19,598 bases of DNA from CAZBQG01 sp964493945 (lineage in GTDB: Bacteria; Pseudomonadota; Alphaproteobacteria; Rhodospirillales; UBA2165), in contig CAZBQG010000051.1 in the NCBI GenBank assembly GCA_964493945.1, positions 1 to 19,598 on the forward strand, given 5' to 3'. The notes under the pieces were generated by a model that saw nothing but the letters and a program-made list of their open reading frames with translations, ran no database searches and was not told the DNA's origin. Positions 13,457 through 19,598 of this stretch are shown here, one piece after another; the first letter of the stretch is position 1, and each line of letters begins with the position of its first letter. The position numbers and the translations under genes were made by a program.

Positions 13457-14757
13457 GCCCTCAGATTATCGGCGTTCTGGGTCTGCTGGGTCTGATCGTC
13501 ATGTCCCTGGGCCGGGTGCCCTTGGGCGCGGCCATGGGGATTGTGGGTTTGGTGGGCTATGCGGCCATCGATGGCTGGGACAAGGCCTTCATCGTTTTCG
13601 GGACCACGCCCTATTCCCTCACCCATTATTCATTTTCCGTGCTGCCCTTGTTCATTTTGATGGGCAATGTGGCGACCAAGGCCGGCATGTCGCAGGAACT
13701 GTTTGCGGCCGCCAATGCCCTTTTTGCCGGGCGCCGGGGAGCCCTGCCCATGGCCACCATCGGTGCCTGTGCCGGTTTCGCCGCGGTTAGCGGATCTTCC
13801 CTGGCGACGGCCGCCACATTCACCCGTATCGCCGTGCCCGAAATGCGGCAATACGGTTATGACGAACGCCTGGCGACGGGTGCCGTGGCGGCGGGTGGCA
13901 CGTTGGGCATTCTCATACCGCCATCGGTGATCATGGTGATCTACGCCCTGGCCGCCGAGGAATCGGTTCCCGAACTGTTTGCCGCGGGCATGATCCCCGG
14001 CGTCATCCTGGCCTTGTTGTTCGTCCTGGTGGTTTGGGTGGTCGGTCTGGTGCGTCCCGAATGGTCACCAGTGGGGCCCAAAATGCCGTGGGGCGAACGG
14101 CTGGTGGCGGTCATGGCCACCTGGAAACTTCTTTTGCTGTTCGGCCTTGCCGTCGGCGGCATCTATACCGGCTGGTTCAGCCCGACCGAGGCGGCGGGCG
14201 TGGCATCTTTCGCGGCCATCATCATCGGTGTCGCATCGGGCAAATTGGGCTGGCGCTCCCTGGTGGAATGCATAAGTGACAGCCTGCGGACCACGGCCAT
14301 GCTCATGTTCATCATCGCGGGAGCCTGGATTTTCGCCTTTTTCGTGGTTCAGACCCGGGTTCCGGTGGCCATAGTGGAACTCATCGAATTCCTCGAACTG
14401 GCGCCCTGGGCGGTGATCGTGGTGATTTTGATTTTCTACATCATCCTGGGCTGCGTGCTGGATTCGGTGGCTATCATCCTGGTCACGGTTCCGGTGTTCC
14501 TGCCTGTCGTGGCGGCCCTTGAATATAATACGGTGTGGTACGGTATTTTGATGGTTGTGGTCGTCGAGATGGGACTGATCACCCCACCGGTGGGCTTGAA
14601 TATTTTCGTCATCCGGGCCCAGCTTCCGGACATCGAACTGGGCACGGTCTTCCGCGGCATCGCGCCTTTCCTGGTGGCCCATACAGTGCTGATCATTCTG
14701 CTCATGTGGTTCCCCCAGATCGCCCTTTGGCTGCCCAGCGTGATCTACGCCAATTAG
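13453..14757 (+). CDS. dctM: TRAP transporter large permease DctM
   Basis: This 434-residue membrane protein with roughly twelve hydrophobic segments is the transport subunit of the TRAP system. Characteristic stretches are P-L-F-I-L-M-G-N-V-A, the S-G-S-S-L-A-T-A-A-T-F loop, G-G-T-L-G-I-L-I-P-P-S-V-I-M-V-I-Y, S-P-T-E-A-A-G-V and near the end E-M-G-L-I-T-P-P-V-G-L-N-I-F-V-I. The length is normal and the gene is intact. It ends 15 bases from the end of the convergent dienelactone hydrolase gene. Together with dctP and dctQ it makes a full importer, the only complete transporter in the window. Confidence 0.95.
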   Translation: MSPQIIGVLGLLGLIVMSLGRVPLGAAMGIVGLVGYAAIDGWDKAFIVFGTTPYSLTHYSFSVLPLFILMGNVATKAGMSQELFAAANALFAGRRGALPMATIGACAGFAAVSGSSLATAATFTRIAVPEMRQYGYDERLATGAVAAGGTLGILIPPSVIMVIYALAAEESVPELFAAGMIPGVILALLFVLVVWVVGLVRPEWSPVGPKMPWGERLVAVMATWKLLLLFGLAVGGIYTGWFSPTEAAGVASFAAIIIGVASGKLGWRSLVECISDSLRTTAMLMFIIAGAWIFAFFVVQTRVPVAIVELIEFLELAPWAVIVVILIFYIILGCVLDSVAIILVTVPVFLPVVAALEYNTVWYGILMVVVVEMGLITPPVGLNIFVIRAQLPDIELGTVFRGIAPFLVAHTVLIILLMWFPQIALWLPSVIYAN

Positions 14758-14772
14758 GGCCGGGGTGCCCCC

Positions 14773-15468
14773 TCATCCACCCAAATGGCGTTTAAGATAT
14801 TCGACGGTTTTGGGCCAGCTTGCCCGGGTGGCAATTTCTGAATAGTTCTCCGGATGCATGTCGTTGACGAAGGCGTGTTTGGCGTCTTCGTATAATTCCA
14901 GATCATGAGCCTTACCGGCGCCTTCCAGCGTGCGGATGATGTGGTCGATTTCTGAGCGGGGCGTGATGGGATCATCCGTGCCGTAATGGAACAACATGGG
15001 ACAGGTTAGATTGGCCAGCTCCGCCGTGTCCGGATAGATGCTGGGGAAATAGATCACGCCCGCCTGGTAGACGTCTGAGCGGCAACCGGCCAAAAGTGCC
15101 ACGCCGCCGCCCATGCAGAAACCCAGGACCGCCACCTGATCGCCAACGAAAGGCAAATCACGCAAATATTCGCCGCCGGCGATCATTTCATCCACCGCCT
15201 GATCGATTTCCAGGGACGCTTTCAAGGTTGCTGCTTCGGCCCGGTCCTCCGTTACCCATCCGTGATAGAGATCGGGCACCAGGACGGCGAAGCCGTGGCT
15301 GGCCAGTTCCCGGCTGAAATCGCGGAAATGTTCCTCCAGCCCCCACCATTCATGGGCGACGACTACGCCTGGCCAGGGGCCTGGCGCTGTTGGATGGCTG
15401 AGATAGGCCTCCACCTGGGACTCATCCGCCCGATAAAAGGCGTGCAGGGATACGATGCGTTCGCTCAT
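14773..15468 (-). CDS. Dienelactone hydrolase family protein
   Basis: This is a 231-residue alpha/beta hydrolase. The nucleophile is C118 in G-F-C-M-G-G-G, with the acid D166 in G-T-D-D-P-I-T-P and H198 in D-A-K-H-A-F. The E-W-W-G-L stretch at 40-44 carries the glutamate that pairs with the cysteine in classical dienelactone hydrolase. The cysteine nucleophile favours a true dienelactone-hydrolase-like enzyme over a serine esterase. It starts at ATG 15468 with AGGGGGA at proper spacing; an in-frame ATG at 15492 lies upstream of that site. It would hydrolyse lactones from aromatic ring cleavage, in keeping with the gentisate and benzoate genes nearby, but the exact substrate is unknown. The gene is intact. 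Confidence 0.91.
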   Translation of the reverse strand: MSERIVSLHAFYRADESQVEAYLSHPTAPGPWPGVVVAHEWWGLEEHFRDFSRELASHGFAVLVPDLYHGWVTEDRAEAATLKASLEIDQAVDEMIAGGEYLRDLPFVGDQVAVLGFCMGGGVALLAGCRSDVYQAGVIYFPSIYPDTAELANLTCPMLFHYGTDDPITPRSEIDHIIRTLEGAGKAHDLELYEDAKHAFVNDMHPENYSEIATRASWPKTVEYLKRHLGG

Positions 15469-15594
15469 GGTCTTTTCCCCCTTTTCCGTCATGCTAACCG
15501 ATTGGAGATTGGGGAAACAGAGGGCTTGATTCAGGCGTCCGGAAACCCCAATTTGTTTAATGAATTACCGTTTCCGGTTTGAGAGGAATGTCTG

Positions 15595-16110
15595 ATGTCC
15601 AGCCCGTCCATGGAAGGTACCTAATTACACAAACGCATCGCCGAGCAGGCATTGGGCGATCTGGATCTGGAGGCAGCCGGATATTTTTCAGACATTATCG
15701 TCCGCCTGACCCAGGATGTCAGAACCGAAGCACTTCCAAACCTGGTCTTCACCACCCTCAAACATTCCATGAATATGCTGCCCAACTATCTGAACCAGGA
15801 AGAATTCATTAAAATCCTGTTCGAGTTCGTGACCGATAACCGCCAGGCCCTGCAGACCAAAATGTTTTCCCGCTCCTATATCTATAATCCGGACAGCATG
15901 CTCACCGTCACCGGGCCTTTCATCAACGCGTTGACGGAGCGGACCATGGAGCTTTATCAGCAGGAATCCATCAGCGTGACCGAAGAGAAGGTCAAGAAAT
16001 TCACCTTCCCCTACCGGGAAGAAGATGTGGCCGATCCAGACGATGATGAGGCCTAGGAAGCCCTGGCAAACCGTCCGCCCTATGAAGGACCGGAACGCCG
16101 GGAGCGTTAG
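15595..16110 (+). pseudogene. Unknown small protein with two in-frame stop codons
   Basis: I do not recognise this protein. From ATG 15595 (GAGAGG eight bases upstream) the frame reads M-S-S-P-S-M-E-G-T, then TAA at 15622-15624, then L-H-K-R-I-A-E-Q-A-L-G-D-L-D-L-E-A-A-G-Y-F in the same frame. It stays open with a mostly helical, soluble-looking sequence (F-T-T-L-K-H-S-M-N-M-L-P-N-Y-L) to TAG 16054-16056. In the same frame after that TAG come P-P-Y-E-G-P-E-R-R-E and a second TAG at 16108. P-Y-x-G-P-E-R-R is, from memory, a recurring tail motif in alphaproteobacterial proteins, so the true C-terminus may lie there. The full length would be about 170 residues. An internal start near 15652 could still give a 134-residue product. 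Confidence 0.5.
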
Positions 16111-17105
16111 CCCAATTTAAACATCGCCTGGGCGTTGCCGCCGTTGATTTGGGCTTTTTCTCCGGCGCTCAGCCCCGGCATGCTGTTGATGAAGGCGAGC
16201 GGATCCTCGTGGCCGAGATCGTGGGGATAATCGGTGGACATCAAGACGTGATCGGCGCCAAAACGGTTGACCAGGATGGTGACCTCATCTGGATCGAACA
16301 AAACCGTGTCGTAAAAGACTTGTTTTAGATACTCGCTCGGCGGCTTGCTGATATGGCGCTTTGAATCGGGCCTGGCGTCGATCTTGTAGCCCCGATCCAG
16401 GCGCCCGAAATGGGTCGGCAAATAGCCCCCGCCATGGACGGAGCAGATTTTAAGTCTGGGATGGCGTTCCAGAACTCCGCCCATGGCCAGATGGGTCAGG
16501 CCAAGGGTCAGCTCGATAAGATTTCCGGTAATGTTGATCATGTAATAATTGCTGAGGCGCTCACCATGGGGAAAACCCAGATGGGGATGGAGCAGAAAGG
16601 GCACGTCCAATTCCTCGGCCCGGGCCCAAAGGGGCTCCAGATGGGGATCGGATAGCTCCATATCCCCGATGGCCGTATCGATCAGAATGCCTTTCATGTC
16701 CAGCTCACCCAGCGACCGGTCCAGCACGCGCAGCGCCAAATCCATATCTTGAAGCGGCAGGACGCAGATGCCGAAAAAGCGGTCGGGATGTTCGGCCACC
16801 TGTTTGGCCACATTGTCGTTTTCCAGGCGTGCGATCTTTTCGGCCACTTCCGGATCGCACCAATAATGGCGCTGGCCCGGCGAAGGGCTGATCAATTGCT
16901 TTTCGATGCCCATGCGGTCCAGATCCTTCAGACGGATATCCAATGAAAAAAGAATGGGCGTGATGGATTGGTGAAATTTATGGCCTTGAACCCGGCCTTC
17001 ATCGGTATCGAAGCGGCGGAAACAATTCAGATCATCCACCAGGGGCTGGCCTAAAAGCTCCTCCACGCCCTTGGTGTGCAGATGGCTGTGGACATCGATG
17101 ATCAT
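16107..17105 (-). CDS. Amidohydrolase of the ACMSD / aromatic decarboxylase type
   Basis: This 332-residue metal-dependent TIM-barrel enzyme belongs to the amidohydrolase_2 family, which includes aminocarboxymuconate semialdehyde decarboxylase, gamma-resorcylate decarboxylase and 5-carboxyvanillate decarboxylase. The metal ligands are visible: H6 and H8 in D-V-H-S-H, H173 in F-L-L-H-P-H, H224 in S-V-H-G-G-G, and D292 in S-T-D-Y-P-H-D. It starts at ATG 17105 (M-I-I-D-V-H) with AAGGA upstream; the longer in-frame extension is not supported by the family. It is divergent from gentisate dioxygenase with a 69-base gap, so the two probably share a control region. It may decarboxylate a hydroxybenzoate or act on a ring-cleavage product. 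Confidence 0.9.
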   Translation of the reverse strand: MIIDVHSHLHTKGVEELLGQPLVDDLNCFRRFDTDEGRVQGHKFHQSITPILFSLDIRLKDLDRMGIEKQLISPSPGQRHYWCDPEVAEKIARLENDNVAKQVAEHPDRFFGICVLPLQDMDLALRVLDRSLGELDMKGILIDTAIGDMELSDPHLEPLWARAEELDVPFLLHPHLGFPHGERLSNYYMINITGNLIELTLGLTHLAMGGVLERHPRLKICSVHGGGYLPTHFGRLDRGYKIDARPDSKRHISKPPSEYLKQVFYDTVLFDPDEVTILVNRFGADHVLMSTDYPHDLGHEDPLAFINSMPGLSAGEKAQINGGNAQAMFKLG

Positions 17106-17174
17106 TGGCGTATCCTTTCCTTGCCGGGAAGTAGCAATTTGGCCAGCCCGGCCGGCCGCGTCAAGGAGCCAACC

Positions 17175-18251
17175 ATGCCACAATCCTCTGCTTCAAAAGA
17201 ATTTCCCCAGACCTCCACTCCCGAGAGGGAGGAATTCTACGGCCGTATTGAGACACACGGTATGAAACCCCTTTGGGAGGTGGTGGATGCGGTGGTCACG
17301 CCCGAGCCGGTAATCAAGGCCCTGCCCTATATCTGGAAACATGAAACCTATCATCCGCTTTTGCTGCAATCGGGCGATCTGGCACCCATGGATAAAACCG
17401 AACGGCGGGTATTGGCGCTGGAAAATCCGGGGCTGGACGGCAAGCTCATCGCCACCGATGATCTTTATGCCGGATTGCAATTGATCCTGCCCGGAGAGGC
17501 TGCCTGGAACCACCGCCATAATATTTCGGCGCTACGTTTCGTCATCGAGGGAAAGGGAAGCTATACCAGGGTGGAGGGCGAGAAGACCTATATGCATCCC
17601 GGTGATTTCATCGTGACCCGCAATTGGGCCTGGCACAATCATGGCCATGAGGGCGAAGGCCCGGTGATCTGGCTGGACGGGCTGGACCTGCCCATTGCCT
17701 TGGCGCTCGGCACCTGCTTTCTGGAGCGCGATAATGTGGCCGAGGGCAAGGATGACCGCCCGGCCGAGGACAGCACGCAACGATATGCGGCCAATATGCG
17801 CCCGGTTGGCGATGAGCATGACCCGGCCGCCTCTCCCATACTCAATTATCCCTATGAACGCACCCGGGAAAGCCTGGAGAATTTGCGCCATAGCACGGAT
17901 CTGGATCCCTATCACGGGCTCAAACTGGAATATATTGACCCGACCAATGGCGGGCCGGCCATGCCCACCATGTCCACCTTCATGCAATTGCTGCCGGGGA
18001 GCTTCAAGACCGAGACCTATCAGGCAACGGAAGGTGCGGTCTATTCGGTGGTCGAGGGAAAGGGCCGCACGGTGATCGGCGAAGGGGACAAAGCCGTTAC
18101 TTTGGAATGGGCTGAAAAGGACGTCTTCGTCATTCCCCACTGGATGCCTCATTCTTTTGAGGCCGAAGGAGACGCGATTATTTTCAGCTTCTCCGATAAG
18201 GCGGCCCAGGAAAAACTAGGTCTTTGGCGCGAAAAGAGAGGGAATCTGTGA
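17175..18251 (+). CDS. gtdA: Gentisate 1,2-dioxygenase
   Basis: This 358-residue bicupin opens gentisate (2,5-dihydroxybenzoate) to maleylpyruvate using non-haem iron. The N-terminal cupin holds the iron ligands H113 and H115 in W-N-H-R-H-N-I-S-A-L-R-F-V-I-E-G, with a further histidine in W-A-W-H-N-H-G-H at 151-158. The second cupin (about 270-345, E-G-A-V-Y-S-V-V-E-G-K-G and V-I-P-H-W-M-P-H-S-F) lacks the paired histidines, as expected. The start at ATG 17175 has AAGGAG six bases upstream. The gene is intact. Maleylpyruvate isomerase and fumarylpyruvate hydrolase are not in the window. Salicylate or 1-hydroxy-2-naphthoate dioxygenases are close relatives and cannot be excluded. Confidence 0.91.
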   Translation: MPQSSASKEFPQTSTPEREEFYGRIETHGMKPLWEVVDAVVTPEPVIKALPYIWKHETYHPLLLQSGDLAPMDKTERRVLALENPGLDGKLIATDDLYAGLQLILPGEAAWNHRHNISALRFVIEGKGSYTRVEGEKTYMHPGDFIVTRNWAWHNHGHEGEGPVIWLDGLDLPIALALGTCFLERDNVAEGKDDRPAEDSTQRYAANMRPVGDEHDPAASPILNYPYERTRESLENLRHSTDLDPYHGLKLEYIDPTNGGPAMPTMSTFMQLLPGSFKTETYQATEGAVYSVVEGKGRTVIGEGDKAVTLEWAEKDVFVIPHWMPHSFEAEGDAIIFSFSDKAAQEKLGLWREKRGNL

Positions 18252-18315
18252 GGACGGCTTAGCTGCTGCCTGCTTCGTCCAGCAGCAATGAATGCAGGGA
18301 TTAGGAGCCCGCACC

Positions 18316-19242
18316 ATGAGCCATGCCGTTGAAGTGACCAAGATCGCGCCTTATCTGGCCGCCGAAATTAAAGGCGTCGATCTCACCCACGATGTGAGCG
18401 AAGAAGAATTCCAAGTGCTCCATGATGCCCTCATGGGACATGGGGTGCTGGTCTTCCAGATCAGCTTGTGGATGGGGATAGCCAGATCGCCCTTCGGTAA
18501 ACGCTTCGGCGAACTGTCCGTCCATCCCTTTTCTCCCCACCAGGAGGATCTGCCCGAGCTGATTATTTTCGACAATGATGAAGATAATCCGCCCTTTGGA
18601 ACCGATTGCTGGCATTCGGGCGAGACCTTCCGCGAAGAGCCGCCGCTGGGCACCATGTTGTTGGCCAAAATCATCCCCGCCTATGGGGGCAACACCATCT
18701 TCGCTTCCATGACGGCGGCCTATGATGCTTTGAGCGACAAGATGCAAGATTTCGCCGGTGATTTTGAGGCCGTTCACGATATGGTGCTTTTCCGGAAATT
18801 GTTTGACACCAGCGAAGAGGGCCAGGCCAAAATGCGCGACTATGAAACGCGGTTTCCCAACCCGGTGCATCCCGTCGTGCGCCTTCATCCGGTGACCGGT
18901 GCAAAAGTGCTGTTCGTCAATCCCCAATTCACCATCCACATCAAGGGAATGCACGAAAATGAAAGCCGGGCGCTTTTGGATTTACTGTTCCGCCAGGCGG
19001 AAATTCCCGAACTTCAATACCGCCACCAATGGAAGGTGAACCAGTTCGTCTTTTGGGATAACCGCGCGACCCAGCATTATGCGCCCCACGATTATTTCCC
19101 TCAGCGGCGTTATCTGGAAAGGATCACCATCAAGGGCGACCGGCCCCGGGGGGCGGCGGGATCCACTTATATGCTGAAGGATAATCCGGACGCTGCCGAG
19201 GCGGGCTTCAATGCGAATTACGGTGGGCACCGGGCGGATTGA
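18316..19242 (+). CDS. TauD/TfdA family 2-oxoglutarate-dependent oxygenase with HxG motif and local frame slip
   Basis: This is a 308-residue Fe(II)/2-oxoglutarate oxygenase. The N-terminus A-A-E-I-K-G-V-D-L is typical of the family. F-G-K-R-F-G-E-L, E-E-P-P-L-G-T-M-L and the second iron ligand H254 in D-N-R-A-T-Q-H-Y-A are present, with the cosubstrate arginine in R-R-Y-L-E-R-I-T-I-K-G. Two oddities stand out. The first iron motif, normally H-x-D, is W-H-S-G-E-T-F (H100, G102), which removes the carboxylate ligand. Residues 48-59 read nonsense, but the +2 frame over 18459-18491 gives D-Q-L-V-D-G-D-S-Q-I-A, the expected sequence. A base lost near 18457 and a C gained near 18492 thus compensate. 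The start is ATG 18316 with TAGGAG upstream. It lies 64 bases after the gentisate gene. The substrate is unknown; hydroxylation of an aromatic-derived or sulfonated acid is possible. Confidence 0.87.
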   Translation: MSHAVEVTKIAPYLAAEIKGVDLTHDVSEEEFQVLHDALMGHGVLVFQISLWMGIARSPFGKRFGELSVHPFSPHQEDLPELIIFDNDEDNPPFGTDCWHSGETFREEPPLGTMLLAKIIPAYGGNTIFASMTAAYDALSDKMQDFAGDFEAVHDMVLFRKLFDTSEEGQAKMRDYETRFPNPVHPVVRLHPVTGAKVLFVNPQFTIHIKGMHENESRALLDLLFRQAEIPELQYRHQWKVNQFVFWDNRATQHYAPHDYFPQRRYLERITIKGDRPRGAAGSTYMLKDNPDAAEAGFNANYGGHRAD

Positions 19243-19339
19243 ACGAGGCGGTTATTTGGCATTCGGCTCCCCTTTTGCCGCGCGGGAGCCAGGGCCTCGC
19301 TTGTAAGGCCGCTGCCGGCGGGGCGGGTCAGGTTACGGT

Positions 19340-19534
19340 TTGGGCCGGGCCATGATTGCCGCCGACAGCAACACCTGCCGCACCTGCCACATAGAGACGG
19401 AAATCAAGGTCAAACGCAAACGGGGCCAGAACGCCCATAAGCGCGCCCTGAAGCGGGGCCAGACCTGCATGGAATGCCACAACAACCTGGTCCACCGAGA
19501 AGTCCCCATCCGTCCGGTGATCAAGAAGAATTGA
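19340..19534 (+). pseudogene. C-terminal fragment of a NapC/NirT-type multihaem cytochrome c
   Basis: The open frame (TTG 19340 or ATG 19352) encodes about 60 residues with two haem sites, C-R-T-C-H and C-M-E-C-H-N-N-L-V-H. Between them is R-G-Q-N-A-H-K-R-A-L-K-R-G-Q-T. This matches the last two haems of NapC/NirT tetrahaem quinol dehydrogenases, where the segment is preceded by a membrane anchor and two more haems. Upstream the same frame meets TAA at 19304-19306, and no anchor or haem site is seen after the previous gene. It is therefore probably a truncated remnant. No signal peptide is present, so haem attachment is unlikely. A frameshifted 5' part beyond this was not found. Confidence 0.6.
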
Positions 19535-19598
19535 ACCGTCAAAACTAGGTTCTGTACTCAATTACCGCCTGATTAACCAGCTTGTGATTCAAACACCG
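19535..19598. other. Right edge, no gene seen
   Basis: The last 64 bases hold no recognisable coding region, hairpin or repeat. They may belong to a feature that continues beyond the window. Confidence 0.3.

Noticed and set aside
14065..14682. 205-codon minus-strand frame rich in His, Asp and Gln
   Set aside because: The composition is the mirror of dctM membrane codons, and no motif is visible.
18301..18954. 217-codon minus-strand frame opposite the TauD-type gene
   Set aside because: It is a shadow of a gene with clear iron and cosubstrate motifs.

Overview
The window looks like a catabolic (accessory) region of an alphaproteobacterium, most plausibly of the Rhodospirillales type. The reasons are high GC, dense operons with GGAG-type ribosome sites, a box-type benzoyl-CoA cluster, TRAP and TctC-type binding proteins, and a P-Y-x-G-P-E-R-R tail motif. 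Taxonomy is an inference and no marker gene is present. No tRNA, rRNA, CRISPR array, transposase or integrase was seen.

Layout. (1) 84-1047, minus: a GNAT acetyltransferase followed by a cysteine-free Rrf2-type regulator. (2) 1287-7095, plus: an aerobic benzoyl-CoA cluster with boxC (benzoyl-CoA-dihydrodiol lyase), boxB (benzoyl-CoA epoxidase), bclA (benzoate-CoA ligase) and a two-subunit class I CoA-transferase. boxC carries a stop and a frameshift. boxB has lost about 200 internal codons including the whole diiron centre and has three further lesions. bclA and the CoA-transferase pair are intact. (3) 7129-10302, plus: a DszB-like sulfinate desulfinase homologue with its Cys-His-Arg triad, a formate/nitrite-type channel broken by two frameshifts, and an orphan TctC-type binding protein. 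(4) 10368-11743, minus: a two-domain AhpD-like redox protein with an in-frame TGA exactly at the catalytic cysteine (candidate selenoprotein), then a dodecin with an in-frame TAG. (5) 11918-14757, plus: a complete TRAP transporter dctPQM. (6) 14773-16110: a dienelactone hydrolase (minus) and a small unknown protein with two in-frame stops (plus). (7) 16107-19242: an ACMSD-type amidohydrolase (minus) divergent from gentisate 1,2-dioxygenase (plus), then a TauD/TfdA-type oxygenase. (8) 19340-19534: the last two haems of a NapC/NirT-type cytochrome.

Functionally the region reads as aromatic acid uptake and breakdown: TRAP and TctC import proteins, benzoate activation and box-type processing, CoA-transferase chemistry, gentisate ring cleavage, and a dienelactone-hydrolase-type enzyme. 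The box branch cannot work as written because BoxB has no metal site and no boxA is present.

The most exciting observation is the probable selenocysteine in the AhpD-like protein: C-A-Y-TGA, then T-T-A-H, with open frame and family-like sequence on both sides, and a short stem-loop with a G in its apical loop at the right distance after the TGA. The main caution is that the window contains many other lesions (homopolymer indels and in-frame stops). It is therefore either a decaying locus or an error-rich assembly, and each single-base claim needs to be confirmed in reads or orthologues.
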